DNA of 64,000 nt, taken from Riptortus pedestris (lineage: Eukaryota > Arthropoda > Insecta > Hemiptera > Alydidae). This document shows, in pieces, positions 33,545 to 45,178 of the stretch. Position numbers and translations under genes: made by a program. The stretch covers positions 94,862,501 to 94,926,500 of the forward strand of contig CM032233.1 in NCBI GenBank assembly GCA_019009955.1, given 5' to 3'. Each line of letters opens with the position of its first letter. Position 1 is the first letter of the stretch. The notes under the pieces were generated by a model. The model saw only the letters and a program-made list of their open reading frames with translations. It made no database searches and was not told where the DNA came from.

Positions 33545-33615
33545 AACATATTTGGGCATGCGGGATGTCTGCTCAGTCTTTTGTAGCATCTGCAAGGCGG
33601 AATTTTTTGAACAAC
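33545..33615 (+). mobile_element. HINE-like 3' end, decayed
   Basis: GGGATGTCTGCTCAGTC and GCATCTGCAAGGCGGAATTT resemble the 3' subterminal repeat and hairpin. Confidence 0.4.
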
Positions 33616-33689
33616 TCCTCATTTACTGTTAGACGTTAATTGCTATTTATTGTCAATAAAAACAATTCGTTTCCCCCTTCACAGTTATT

Positions 33690-34380
33690 TTATGATCACG
33701 TGCCTCGCGGCTCGGGTATAAAAAGAATATATATGCATTCTAACAATAGGCGGAGGCCTGCTCACCGGTAATATATCGGAAATTAATGGGGGCCCCTTAT
33801 TTACTGCCATTGGTTTCTCGTTGTGGATTTTATTTAGAGTTGTGTAAGGTGGGGAATGGTTGCGTGCTCCTGCTAGTGATTTAGTGCGTGTCATTGGTTC
33901 TTATCGGCGCTAGCTAGCTGAATCCACCGCCCCCCCCCCCATGCCCCTTCAATCCAGACCATCGGCCCCACAGGAATGATTCAATCAACCCCCTTCCCCC
34001 CCCCCGTCAACTCCATATTCCCTCAATCACTCGCTCATTAACTATATCGGTGCATTACATCGGCAAACAATTTGTCCACAACGTGCGTATGTTATTTTAA
34101 CGCTCCGATATTATCGTTTAACACTCACCTTCAATCGTTTTCAGCAATCAAGTCGATGCTAATTTGCATATTAGCTGCTCACGTTCATGTCAGAGATTTT
34201 AACGTGTGTTTTATATGACATGACATACACCTTTTAATCATAATTTTCATTGATCATTTAATTATTATTTTTATTACATGTATGTCGTGATGTTAGATTT
34301 ACTTATTTTATTTCTAATCTCAAAACGGCCGTGTAGTAACATGATGAGTATGTATTTTAACCATTATCGTAGGAAAAATA
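33690..34380. promoter_or_regulatory. GC-richer island with TATA-type promoter-like site
   Basis: CACGTGCCTCGCGGCTCGGG is followed by TATAAAAAG at 33717-33725, a strong TATA match set in GC-rich DNA. Downstream are GGGGGCCCC, an ACCGGT site and C-runs. This unique stretch could be a promoter or enhancer. I find no convincing coding start downstream on the plus strand, so function is unknown. Confidence 0.3.
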
Positions 34381-34387
34381 TTATAAG

Positions 34388-34430
34388 TAGGTCGTCCAGA
34401 AAGTAAAGAACGTTTTAGCATGGTTAAATA
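34388..34430 (-). mobile_element. mariner terminal-repeat-like end
   Basis: TAGGTCGTCCAGAAAGTAAA resembles mariner terminal repeats with their TA target. The matching transposase C-terminus on the minus strand lies at 35230, displaced by the inserted HINE-like copy. Confidence 0.5.
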
Positions 34431-34980
34431 AAAAGTCCGTCACGCAGGGGCTGCGTAAACTAAGTAGATTTCCCACGTGAAGTTTTACAATAGAGAAATC
34501 TGCCTAATAACAACTGTAGTAGTAAGAAACCTCTAAACCTAAAACATTATTTAGGGCGTAATAACCCAGTAGTTTCTAGCCCCAAAAAACAGTTAACCTA
34601 ACCTCTAAACCTATTCACGAGGGACGAATAGTTATGGAAATGGCCACCAGAGCTCTAGGCGGAAAGTTCGAACATAGCCTACTGGCTACCACAATACAAA
34701 TGCAAATATCTCGGTTAATATTCAAGATACTGAATAAATGTATATAACATTATTTATAGTAAATTTAATTTTCAATAAGATTGGTTCTATACAATTTTAC
34801 GATCCGATGCATAATAACGGAGATATTTCGAATTTTTGAAAATCCCCCCTCTAAACCCCCCCCCGCCCACTGGTCCGATTTCAGCCGTTAACGAACTTGA
34901 TCTTCCTTTTTACAAGAAACGATTAAATACCGAGTTTGGTGACGATTAAACAAAAATAGCGACCGCTAGAGAGAGAACAC

Positions 34981-35037
<57 letters not shown>

Positions 35038-35180
35038 TATATATATATATATAGTTTTGAACGGACCTCATTTTCGTCATCTCCTGGGTAGGATCGATGG
35101 ACATTTGAAGAAATTTTTCGAAAATCGCGTCATGAGTACGACCTCAATAGCTGATTTCCCTTAAGGGAAATCTGCTAAAA
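34431..35180 (-). mobile_element. HINE-like element, full length, inside a mariner relic
   Basis: On the plus strand it starts AAAAGTCCGTCACGCAGGGG and ends with the perfect palindrome GATTTCCCTTAAGGGAAATC, then TGCTAAAA. The long TA tract is at 34985-35052. It separates the mariner end (34388) from the mariner coding remnant (35230), so it inserted later. Confidence 0.85.
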
Positions 35181-35229
35181 CAAAAGATATCAACACCAAA
35201 CTTTATTTACAATGCCACAGTACCTTATT

Positions 35230-35442
35230 CTACTTTTCTACGCAATCCCCGTTGTTGTCGAGACACTTGTTGTAACGTGGGACTAGTTTTTCTATTCCGA
35301 CGTTATAGTATTCAGCCGCGAACGATTTGAGCCATGTTGTCACTGCTTCTTTAAGTTCATCGTCATTTCCAAACTGTTTTCCACCCAAAAATGTCTTCAA
35401 CTTTGGAAAGAGATGGTAATCACTAAGTGCTAGGTCAGAGCC
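35230..35442 (-). pseudogene. mariner transposase C-terminus
   Basis: Continuous frame: GSDLALSDYHLFPKLKTFLG, then QFGNDDELKEAVTTWLKSFA, then YYNVGIEKLVPRYNKCLD, ending CVEK-stop. 'SDYHLFPKL' contains the third catalytic Asp of mariner DD34D transposases, and the rest matches their usual C-terminus. Upstream the coding sequence is cut by a short palindrome (35411-35457) and then a hAT insertion. Confidence 0.85.
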
Positions 35443-35457
35443 TAGTGATTACCATCT
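35411..35457. repeat. Short perfect inverted repeat
   Basis: AGATGGTAATCACTA (35411-35425) is inverted at 35443-35457, loop 17 bases. It lies exactly where mariner homology breaks, as expected from a templated rearrangement. Confidence 0.75.
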
Positions 35458-35473
35458 GTTTAAGGATGTACAG

Positions 35474-36010
35474 CATATGTGGGCAACCACCAGGCCGCGA
35501 GACATTTTGAAAGAAACGAATTAAACAAAAATATTACACTACTTACTCCAAATGAGGAAGATGAGAAGAGGTTTGCGCCTTTGGCAGTACTTATAAATCG
35601 AACAGATCGTTTCAATGACGAAAGTTAATATATCAATACATCGTACAAGGCTGACTGAAAATAATTTGGAAAAGTTTGTTCGTCTTTGTATCAGTAGAAT
35701 TAATCCAAACACCGATAGTTTGCCAAATTGAAGCTCTGGTGTCACATTGATTTCGGTGTCGCTATTCACATTCGTTGTTTGTAATAATTCCAAATGTTAC
35801 GATTTAATTATAAAGTTGTACCTATTTTCATTTTATTTTGTTATATTAATAAACTGTATCATAATTACATTGTCGTATAATTTCACGTTTGATATCTATC
35901 GTTAAAAATTATGAAGAGTACTTTTACTGTGCCGTTTTTTAAAAGCGGCCCGCGAACTTATTTGCAGACTACAGTTTGGCCCGCAACATGTCAATGGTTG
36001 CCCACACATG
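35474..36010. mobile_element. Non-autonomous hAT element with 8-bp target duplication
   Basis: The left end is CATATGTGGGCAACCACCAG and the right end, read inward, is CATGTGTGGGCAACCATTGA. Flanks ATGTACAG (35466-35473) and ATCTACAG (36011-36018) match at 7 of 8 positions. The subterminal GCGGCCCGCGAAC and TTTGGCCCGC motifs are typical of hAT elements. Only short meaningless frames lie inside. 9800-10126 is a decayed relative. Confidence 0.85.
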
Positions 36011-36073
36011 ATCTACAGCGTTGAAATTGTAACACAATATTGATCAGGAGGCCAACTTAGGATTTGATCCAAA

Positions 36074-36850
36074 TTGAAGAACAAGGAACTCCATGGTCGT
36101 TATTATAGTTGGCTCACGGATTTGGCGATTGATAAAGAAATGTCTGTGGCATGGCTTAAGTCTGGAGAGCTATTCTCAGAAACCGAAGGGTTTATAATAG
36201 CTATCCAAGACAAAGTTGTTTCTACTCGAGCTTATAACCGCCATGTACTGAAACACAATAGTCTAATAAGTGTAGAATGTGAAATAAAACATAGGAGTCA
36301 ATTCAGAATATTACTGCAGGTTGCAAAATACTGGCAGTGACAGAATATTTGCAGAGACATAATAATGTGGCCAAAATTTAAATGTAGCTACTAAATTCGG
36401 CATGCTGGATAGTGAGGTCCCTTACGATCGTTTCATCCCTCAATAGTTGCTTGAAAAAGATGATGTAAAAATGTTGGGATGAAGCGATGATGACGGGCCA
36501 TACTGTCCATCATAATAATCCCGATATTCTTGTCATTAACAAAGGAAAAAAATCAGCTGACATCATTGATATCGCTGTCCCAAATGATGACAATATCCTT
36601 AAATCTTACGCCAAGAAAATAAGAAAGTACCAGAATTTGGCTATCGAAATAAAAGCCCTTTACAAGCTAGATTCTGTCACTGTCACTTCAGTCGTGATAT
36701 AAACAAATGGATTAATTCCAATGACCACAATTGAGGCAACAAAATATCTCACTTTACCTGAGATATTAATAAGATTTTCACAAAAAGCAATTATCTTAGA
36801 AACTGCAAGAATTGTCCTAAATTTTGAAATTCCCATTAAAAAATAAATAC
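36074..36850 (+). pseudogene. LINE with restriction-like endonuclease, C-terminal part
   Basis: 36074-36340 encodes LHGRYYSWL, VAWLKSGELFSETEGFIIAI, QDKVVSTRAYNRHVL. The next part, in another frame with two stops (about 36270-36360), has C-R-M, ESIQNITAGCKILA and EYLQRHNNVAKI, a zinc-knuckle-like region. 36487-36702 has NNPDILVINKGKKSADIIDI, AVPNDDN, then KKIRKYQNLAIEIK. The PD...D.AVP...KY pattern fits the restriction-like endonuclease that nicks target DNA in R2-type LINEs. Frameshifts show it is dead. Confidence 0.7.
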
Positions 36851-36859
36851 ATATAAAGG

Positions 36860-37115
36860 TTGGATATGACCCCCGCTACAATTAAATCTAGAAAAAAAAT
36901 AATAATAATAAAAATAAAAAATGAATGATTTTTTAAATTATTTCATTCTATTTTTATTTTTTTATCTTTTAAGATAAGATAAAATAATATAATAAAACAA
37001 ATAAAATAAAATATTGAAATAAGTAAGATAACTGCAAATAAAATTAATACTTGAAAATGAAAAACACAAATTAAACAAGTTAAGCTAAATTAAATTAAAT
37101 TAAATAAAGTTAGTT
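36860..37115. repeat. AT-only low-complexity tract
   Basis: Variants of AATAAAATAA and TAAGATAAGATAAAATAATA; no other content. Confidence 0.8.
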
Positions 37116-37138
37116 ATGTATAAATATAAAGGTGTGTG

Positions 37139-37767
37139 TTTTAGCAGATTTCCCTTAAGGGAAATCAGCTATTGAGGTCGTACTAATGACGCGATTTTCG
37201 AAAAATATCTTCAAATGTTCATTGGTCCTACCCAGGAGATGACGAAAATCAGGTCCGTTCAAAATTATATATATATATACATCTGTTAACGCTCTAGGGG
37301 TCGCAATTATTGTTTGATCGTTGCCAAACTCGAAATTTAATCGTTTTATGTAAAAAGAAAGCTCAAGTTCGTTGGTGGCTGAAATCAGACCAGGGAAAGG
37401 GAGGTTTAGAGGAGGTGAATTTTGAAAATTCAAAATATCGCCGTTATTATGCGTCGGATTGAAAATTGTATAAAATCAATCTTATTGCAAATTAAATTTA
37501 CTATAAATATTGTTTTATAAATTGATTCTGTATCTTGAATATTAACCGAGATATTTGCATTTGTATTGTGTGTGTGGCCGGCAGAAGTCGGCTATATTCG
37601 GGTCTTTGCATCGAAAGCTTTTTCGGCCGTTTCCGTAACTGTCCGTCCCTTGTGAATTGGTTTAGAGATTCGTTATTACTACAGTTATCAGTAGGCCGAT
37701 TTCTCTATAGTAAAACTTCACGTGGGAAATCTGCTTAGTTTACGCAGCTCCTGCGTGACGGACTTTT
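37139..37767 (+). mobile_element. HINE-like element, full length
   Basis: TTTTAGCAG plus perfect palindrome, short TA tract (37266-37279), body with the 'GTTTCCGTAACTGTCCGTCC' segment, CACGTGGGAAATCTGC and hairpin ACGCAGCTCCTGCGT, then GACGGACTTTT. It is about 630 bp and among the best preserved copies. Confidence 0.9.
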
Positions 37768-37779
37768 ATTAGTGGCTTA

Positions 37780-38295
37780 GTTTTTTCTATTGGAACACAT
37801 TTATGTATTTGCAATGATCCAGCAATTCTAGTTTAATGAAATGAAGGTGTCCAGCCAAATATTAAATTAAACATGAAGACTACTACAGATGAAAGTGCAG
37901 GTGTTCTCTATAGAGGACACTACTAAGCATTGAAGGGTTAAAGTGTAAAGAAATCGTAAGCTTCCAATTGGCCCCAAGAGTTCATTCATAGAAGTAAGTT
38001 CCTACGCTTATGAAATGGAGTAAAGAAACAACAAAGGTAGGGGGGGGCGGATAAAAAAATTAAAATAAGATAAAAGAGTCGTGGGCAAAAAGGTGAAACG
38101 GAGAGAATAAGGCATTAGAGGTGGCGCTATTAGGTTTGGCGGCGCCTCGGAGGACAGCAGCTACCCTTTCATCAGGGCATTAGGGAATAAGTGCTCATTC
38201 CCCTTCTCCTCTACTTACCCAAGATCTTACTCTACCAACTGCATCTTTAGCCTTTGTATGTCTTTCTACGGTCAGCTTGTCTTTTTAGTTGTCAA
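37780..38295. other. GC-richer, non-repetitive island
   Basis: Contains AGGTGGCGCTA at 38119-38129, which matches the right half of a CTCF site, next to GGCGGCGCCTCGG. There is no coding frame. It is a candidate regulatory or insulator stretch. Confidence 0.3.
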
Positions 38296-38333
38296 TTCGG
38301 AAATTCGAAAAATCCCCGTTATTATGAGTCTGA

Positions 38334-38769
38334 TCGCAGGGGCTCCGTAAACTAAGCAGATTTCCCACGTGAAGTTTTACAATAGAGAAATTTCACGAGA
38401 GTCGAGCAGTTAAGGAAACGGCCGAACTAGCTTTTGGCGAGAAAGTCACCCATCCCGTTAGCCGCCCAGATTTAATAAAAATGCAAATATCTCGGTTAAT
38501 ATTCAAGATAGAGAATAAATGTATATAACAATATTTATAGTAAATACAATTTGCAATAAGATTGATTCTGTATAATTTTTCGCTCCGACTTATATTAACG
38601 GAGATATTTTGAATTTTCGAAAATCCTCCCTCCTAAACCGCCCCCTCCCACTGGTCCAATTTCAGCCATTAACGAATTTGATCTTTCTTTTTACATAAAA
38701 CGACTAAATATCGAGTTTGGTAACGATCAAACAAAAATTGCGACCGCTAGAGCGGTAACAGACAAATAT

Positions 38770-38826
<57 letters not shown>

Positions 38827-38957
38827 GATGGATAGATAGATAGAGTTCTGAACGGACCTCATTTTCGTCATCTACTAGGTAGGATTGATGGACATTTGAA
38901 GAAAAATTTCGAAAATTCCGTCATGAGTACAACGCTCCCTTAAGAGAAATCTGCGAA
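38334..38957 (-). mobile_element. HINE-like element, full length, minus strand
   Basis: Plus-strand start GCAGGGGCTCCGTAAACTAA (hairpin with one change), then AGATTTCCCACGTGAAG. The pyrimidine block is CCTCCCTCCTAAACCGCCCC. The TA tract lies at 38773-38827 followed by GATAGATAGATAG, and it ends CCTTAAGAGAAATCTGC. A 38-base plus-strand body piece (38297-38334) abuts its start. Confidence 0.85.
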
Positions 38958-39044
38958 AAGTACAGTCGTAAAACCAGTCTTCTCATTGATGCTCTCCAAG
39001 TGTGCCTATATATATTTTCTCAGAACTGAAATATTAAGCGTGTC

Positions 39045-39149
39045 ATTGAATAAGCCTATTGAGGTTGTACTCGTCACGCGATTTTTGAAAAATTTCCTGA
39101 AATATCCATTGATCCTACCCAGTGGATGACGAAAATCAGGTCCGTTTAA

Positions 39150-39184
<35 letters not shown>

Positions 39185-39600
39185 TATCTGTTATCGCTCT
39201 AGCGGTCGCAATGTCCTTTTAATCATTACCAAACTTGATATATTATCGTTTTATCTAAAAACTAAATATTAAGGCCGTTAAAATCAGACAGGGGTGGGAG
39301 TTTAGACACGAGGAATTTAGAAAATTTGAAATATATTCTATATTATACGGATCAAAAAATGTTATAAAACCAATTATGTTACAAATTTAATGTTACAAAA
39401 TGTTGTCATATACATATTTTCCCCATTCATCCTACCCAGCGGATGACTAAAATAAGGTCCGTTCAAAACTATATATATATATACATATATATCTGTGTCT
39501 GTTAACGCTCTAGAGGCCGCAATTTTTGTTTGATTGTTCCCAAACGTGATATTTAATAGTTGCAAAAAAAAAGATCAAGTTCATTAGTGGCGTAAATTTT
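39045..39600 (+). mobile_element. HINE-like, two 5'-half fragments in tandem
   Basis: 39050-39400 has CCTATTGAGGTTGTACTCGT, a TA tract and a short body. 39421-39600 restarts with ATTCATCCTACCCAGCGGAT, a second TA tract and the CTCTAGAGGCCGCAATTTTT block. Neither has a 3' end. Confidence 0.7.
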
Positions 39601-39984
39601 AGAATCTATTCCTTTTCCCTTAGACCTGTTTCGAAGATAATTTTGATGGAACTTTTTTATGTCGCATTATTAAATCGTGCATTTCCTGAAATAAAGGTTT
39701 GTGCATTTTACGCCTAAAGATCATGCGTTAAATCGAAAAATTCACCGATAATAACTAGTTTTGGAATTTGATTTTTTACAATAATCCGTCATGAAAGTAT
39801 GACATTCCATTGGAATTTCCAACGTTACGGTCGCTGGAGAAGTACTGGAGAAGGTTAGGAGGTTCAATGTGGTCTGAAGAGATTCGTCTGGGGTACATAT
39901 TATGGTACATCAAGTCGCAGCGTTTTATTAATACAATTGATAATTTTATGGGGGGGTGGCAAAGAACATGAGACACCCTGTGTG
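39601..39984. other. Spacer, no feature recognised
   Basis: There is no repeat partner. A 66-codon minus-strand frame lacks motifs. Confidence 0.35.
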
Positions 39985-40765
39985 TGTGTTATCACACTAG
40001 CGGTTTTAAAATTTGATTAATCGTTATTAAACTCAATATTTTTTTTATTTTTTTATTTTTTGAATGCAAAAATATAGGTCAAGATCGTTGGTGGCTGAAA
40101 TCGAAGGGGGAGGGGTTAGAAGTTGGAATTTTGAAAATTCAAAATATATCCGTTATTACCCGTCGGTTCGAAAAAGTTTAATGAGTCAATCTTATTGCAA
40201 ATGTAATGTTCTATAGATGTTCTTATGTACATGTTGTTTATTATTGAATATTAACTGAGATATTTTTATACTTTAGTTTTCGGCCTTTATAAACCCCCAC
40301 TCCTAATCATGTCATATTAAAGCTGTTGTAATAGAGCACTTTGTTTCAAGGTTAATTACCAAATATGGTTATCATTCAACTTTTATTTTGTGAGGTCCAT
40401 GCAAATATGTTATGTGGTGACTTCATCAAGTAAGACTTTTCGTTCTTTACTCGAAAATGTTTATTTTATCTATACCATAGTCGATATTTAGCCGATTCAA
40501 TCAATACTAAAGATCATAGTTGTTATTGGCTGAAATCAGACCTAGAATAGTGGTGGTTTAGAGAGGGGGGGAATTAGAAAATTCAAAATTTCTCCGTAAT
40601 TATGAGTTGGATCATAAAATGTTCTAGAACCAATCTTGTTAAACTTTTGATTTTCTTCAATCGTTTTTATTTACCGAGTCATTCGTACTTTCTTGTTTCT
40701 GCCGTCAGTAAGGCCCTTTCTCCCAGTAGCCTACGCAGCTCCTGCGTGACGGACTTTTTTTTTTA
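39985..40765 (+). mobile_element. HINE-like element, 5'-truncated long form
   Basis: Begins near TTATCACACTAGCGGTTTTA, runs through two G-rich blocks and ends CCTACGCAGCTCCTGCGTGA, then CGGACTTTTTTTTT. Confidence 0.75.
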
Positions 40766-41711
40766 CCTTCCACCATCGATTGACTGAGTAATAATTTCAT
40801 TAACTATTATTCTGCCATAACATAATACCATTACAAAATATTCCAATAATACATGCATTCTTACAATTACTCGTCTACCTAAATATTGCTCTTATGAACA
40901 AATAGTTCCCTAAGTGTAAAACTCAGATAAACCATTGCAGTAGGAAAGCAGGTCAGAACTGACATGAATCACGTAATTCTAACACAAAATGAATATCTTA
41001 TTTTGAACGTAAGGTTATTAATTTATATCGTTGGGCATTCAAAAGATAGAAGGTTCCCACGAGGAAGGTTTATGGCCCATAAACGCCGCAATTATACACT
41101 TTAATGTTCCATCGGTTTTACAAAGGGCTAAAGAAACTTTATGTATGACACGACGAGGCTAAACGACCTCTCTGAATTGGTGGCTTTAATTAAACTAATT
41201 ATGAAAAACACGTGGCAAAAATTAATGAGGATAACAATTTATAAATTGCTAGGTGGAATCCAATAGCAGAGTTCAATTATTATCAATAAGGATATTTTTT
41301 TTCTAAAAGAAATTTTCAATTGGCATGAGTGTCATTATGTTATCGTTTTATTCTTTCGCAATAGGCCATAAAGGGATGATTAAATAAAACCACGTTTTAG
41401 ACGCACTGCATCTGAAGGAGATTCCCCCCCCCCCCTTCTCTTCTTAGAATTGTTAAAATTTTATTCCCAAGCCATCCAGTTATTTTCCTGTGTGAATTAT
41501 TTTATTTACTTTTCTACTAACCTCTTATCAATTTATAAATGATACAGTAAGAGTCATTATTTAAATTAGTATAACCGAATAAAATTAATTATAATATTTC
41601 CAAGAACGACAAAAAGGTGTTATCATAAACGATACACTTGCTAAGCTATTTATACTTTCAACATGCATGTAAATAAAACATTGTTTACTAATGGCTAATA
41701 ATGGAAAACAA

Positions 41712-41712
<1 letters not shown>
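40766..41712. other. Non-repetitive stretch with homeodomain-type sites
   Basis: 41069-41083 is the perfect palindrome TTTATGG-C-CCATAAA. It resembles two facing posterior-Hox/Cdx-type sites (TTTATGG). CTTTAATTAAACTAATTATG follows near 41190. No repeats or genes are seen. Developmental enhancer is a guess. Confidence 0.3.

Positions 41713-41713
<1 letters not shown>

Positions 41714-41803
<90 letters not shown>
41714..41803. repeat. (TA)n-(GA)n microsatellite
   Basis: TA to 41760, then GA to 41803, similar in build to the array at 19681. Confidence 0.95.
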
Positions 41804-41805
<2 letters not shown>

Positions 41806-41954
41806 TAACTAATCCTGAAGGGATTAGTTCAATGGACTTAGACTCTACATTTTCTGTAATAACTAGAATACCCACATAAAGAAACACATTGCTGAAAGTT
41901 AGCTTTTAATACGACAAATATGAAGTGTCCGGTTTTTTTTTTTTTTTGCGGTTG

Positions 41955-42192
<238 letters not shown>

Positions 42193-42767
42193 ATGATTTA
42201 TCCTTGAAAAATGATTTAAATGGACTTTATTTCTTAGAGCTTTATATGTGCATACATTTATTTGTTAACGTCTGGCTATCTGAATGTCGCGTGACCGACG
42301 TATACTCTCCGCTGTAGATTTGCAGAAAGGGGTAAAGGAGGGGTAGTCTACTCAGTCTTAAGTGTGCGCAAGACTAACTAGCACAGTTTTTGTGGCATAA
42401 AACGTTTATGGCCTGCCCAGATTAAGTGGACCTAAAGAGTTTTAAGTCTTCGCCGGTTTATGCATCGAAGAGTGAAAATTCCATTAGTCTTATAGCGGCA
42501 ATATCGTACAATTCCTGTGGTAATCTGTTTTATGGTTATCCCAAATATTTGAAAATAAAATTGCATTGCCCCAAGAGTCATTTCATATTTAAGCTATTTT
42601 GGATTTAATTTTACCCATGGCGGGATTTTGAAAAAAAAAGAAAAAAAAAGTAATTTATAAACCATGGTCATCAAAGAAAATAGATATGTGAAACTAAACA
42701 ACTACATTTGATAAAATCCATTGACACAATAGAAATTTACATTAAAATTTGAAAATTCAGTAGCATT
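42193..42767. other. Spacer, no feature recognised
   Basis: There is no coding similarity; the A-rich stretch at 42630-42655 is simple sequence. Confidence 0.35.
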
Positions 42768-43640
42768 TTAGCAAATTTCCCTTAAGAAAAGCCAGCTATT
42801 GAGGTTGTACTGTTAAATATTTCCTCAAATGTCCAACGATCCTACCTAGGAGATACCGAGAATGAGACCCGTTCAAAATTATAACTGTTGTTGTGTTGTG
42901 TCTTTCAACGTTGTAGTGTTCGCAAGTTTTTTCTTGAGCAGTACCAAACTTGATATTTAATTCTTAAATATAAAAATATAGATCATATTCATTAATGGAA
43001 GAATGCAAACTGAGAGGAGGGTTTCGAGAGAGATTTTCGAAAATTTAAAATATCTCTGTTATAAGTCGGATGGAGGAATTGCATATAACCAGTCTTATTG
43101 CTAATTGAACTACCTGTAAATCTTGTTATATACATATTTTCTCAATCATGAATATTTACCGAGATATTTGTATTTTTTGCTATTATCCTTAAGAAAACGC
43201 CCACTCCTGCTTATGACATATTAACAATAAGCTGTTATATTATGAGCCACTTTATTATAATCTTATATACCAAATATTGTTTGCAAGAGACCTTTGTTAC
43301 GCAAGGTACATGAGAAGGTACATACAGGCTGAAAGCGAACTTCCTTTTACAGGATAGGTATAGGTTTCGGATCATAAAATTTTATAAAACCAATCTTTAT
43401 GGACTACAGTTGTTGTTCTCTGCATTTTTACATAGCTCAAGAATTGACCGAGTTGTTCTTGCTTTCTTGTTTTCAGCCTTCATTAACAACCCTCCTCCTC
43501 ACCCCCGCTGACTTCTACGTATAGGCCTTTTTACATAGTAATTAGAAATATGTCGTGAGATGACATCACAATGTGTTATTTTAGCACGTGGGAAGTCTTG
43601 TAAGATCACGCAGACCCTGCTTGACGAACTTCTTTTTTTT
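42768..43640 (+). mobile_element. HINE-like element, diverged full length
   Basis: Starts TTTTAGCAAATTTCCCTTAA with a broken palindrome, no TA tract, and ends CACGTGGGAAGTCTTG and ACGCAGACCCTGCTTGACGA. It is one of the oldest-looking complete copies. Confidence 0.7.
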
Positions 43641-44237
43641 AGATGCGGATAATACATAACTAATTATCTTTTTTTCCGTTATCCTGATGATAAATTATTC
43701 AAATACGCTCTACTCTGTTTGACTTCAACTTGAAACCGAAGATGAACTCAATACAGCCATCAAGCCAAATGATAGAGCGAAGTGTGGAAAAGGAAGGGAA
43801 TACTTGGGCTGGAGAGGGTGGAAGGAGACGGATGCTGAAGGGGTTAGGACTGGAGGGAGTGGATTGGATATGGGTGCCAGTATCAAACCCTTCTAATTAA
43901 CAAACTTATCGTAGCAGGCACATAGGCCGATATGGAGAAATTCATTCAAATGCTAAGGCAGCCTGTCCCCATTACCATATTGATTTTTCTCAATGCTCCT
44001 TGTCCGATCCTAGCAACTGTCACAATGCAAATTACTTCTGGGCCATCGCTTAGAGCCCCCTCATTTCCATTCTGAGTCTACCCCGGCCTCGAGGGAAAAC
44101 CCGCTGGGCATAATCCCCTTCCCTTGCCAATCTCCTATCTCCTTCCTCTTATCCGACTTTCTTGTCCGACCAGACCACGTCAAACAGCAAATCTTTTCTT
44201 TCCCTAGAAGAGGAAATCGTGTTACCTTTTGTAGAAA
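43641..44237. other. GC-richer, non-repetitive island with POU octamer
   Basis: G-rich 43780-43870, then mixed sequence with TCTAATTAACAAA and an exact octamer ATGCAAAT at 44025-44032. No coding frame. It is a candidate enhancer; single motifs are weak evidence. Confidence 0.3.
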
Positions 44238-44376
44238 TTAAATATTTACCTTCCGTAGTTATACAAGAGTTTGTTTCAAGCCCCCAATCACAAACATAAA
44301 TATTTTGAGAAAAGCGTCTCGTTTTCAGGAGTAATACTCTTTAACGCACTTCCCCAATGTGTTAATTCTATTTTTA
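44238..44376 (+). pseudogene. LINE reverse-transcriptase tail, copy 3, truncated by insertion
   Basis: In frame SFSGVILFNALPQC, matching 24155-24384. It is cut off at AAAATG where the minus-strand HINE-like copy begins. Confidence 0.6.
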
Positions 44377-45005
44377 AAATGTCGGTCACGCAGGGGCTGC
44401 GTTAACTAAGCAGATTTCCCACGTGCGTCACCTACTTATATTCATCTCAAAACGTAAAAGTTCAAAGAGAGCATTAACTGGGCTACAAATAAAATGATTT
44501 ATAATATAAAAGCTTATTGTTAATATGAGTAGAAGTGGGGGTTTACTGAAAGCCGAAAACTAAAAAATGCAAAATTCTCCGTTAATACTAAAGATAGAGC
44601 ACAAATGTATATGGCAATATTCATAGCGCATTTTATTCGCGATAAAATTAGTTCTATGCAATTTTTCGATCCTACGTATAATAACGGAGATATTTGCATT
44701 TTTCAGTTGTTGGCCTTCAGTAACCCCCGCCCCCTTCCGGTTCTGTAAAACTCCCAAGGGTTCGATTGCAGCCATTAACGAACTCAACCTTTAGTTTTGT
44801 ATGAAACACTTATATATCGAGTTTGGTTCATCAAATAAGAATTCCGACCACTAGAGCGGAAACAGACAAGAATATATATATTTTTGAACGGACTTGATTT
44901 TCGTCATCCTAGGTAGGATCGATGGACATTTGAGGAAATATTTCGAAAATCGCGTCAGCAGTACGTCCTCAATAGCTGATTTCCCTTCAGGGAATTCTGC
45001 TAAAA
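44376..45005 (-). mobile_element. HINE-like element, full length
   Basis: Plus-strand start GTCGGTCACGCAGGGGCTGC, then AAGCAGATTTCCCACGTG. Very short TA run (44872-44880). The end is GATTTCCCTTCAGGGAATTC then TGCTAAAA. It sits in a LINE tail. Confidence 0.85.
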
Positions 45006-45029
45006 GACACAAATGTTTTTTATTAATTT

Positions 45030-45178
45030 TTTTCGTAATTAAAATATTAAGCGAGTTATCCGTTCTTTCTTGGATATGATTTTTACTTTGAAATTAAGAA
45101 TATATGATGAGATTAGAACACAAGTGCGACATGCCAGCACGCAAATCTCCTCAGTTTTCGCAGCGCGACGGACTTTTT
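45030..45178 (+). mobile_element. HINE-like 3' end, long-form type
   Basis: AATATTAAGCGAGTTATCCG, then CACGCAAATCTCCTCAG and CGCAGCGCGACGGACTTTTT. The hairpin has collapsed. Confidence 0.6.
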
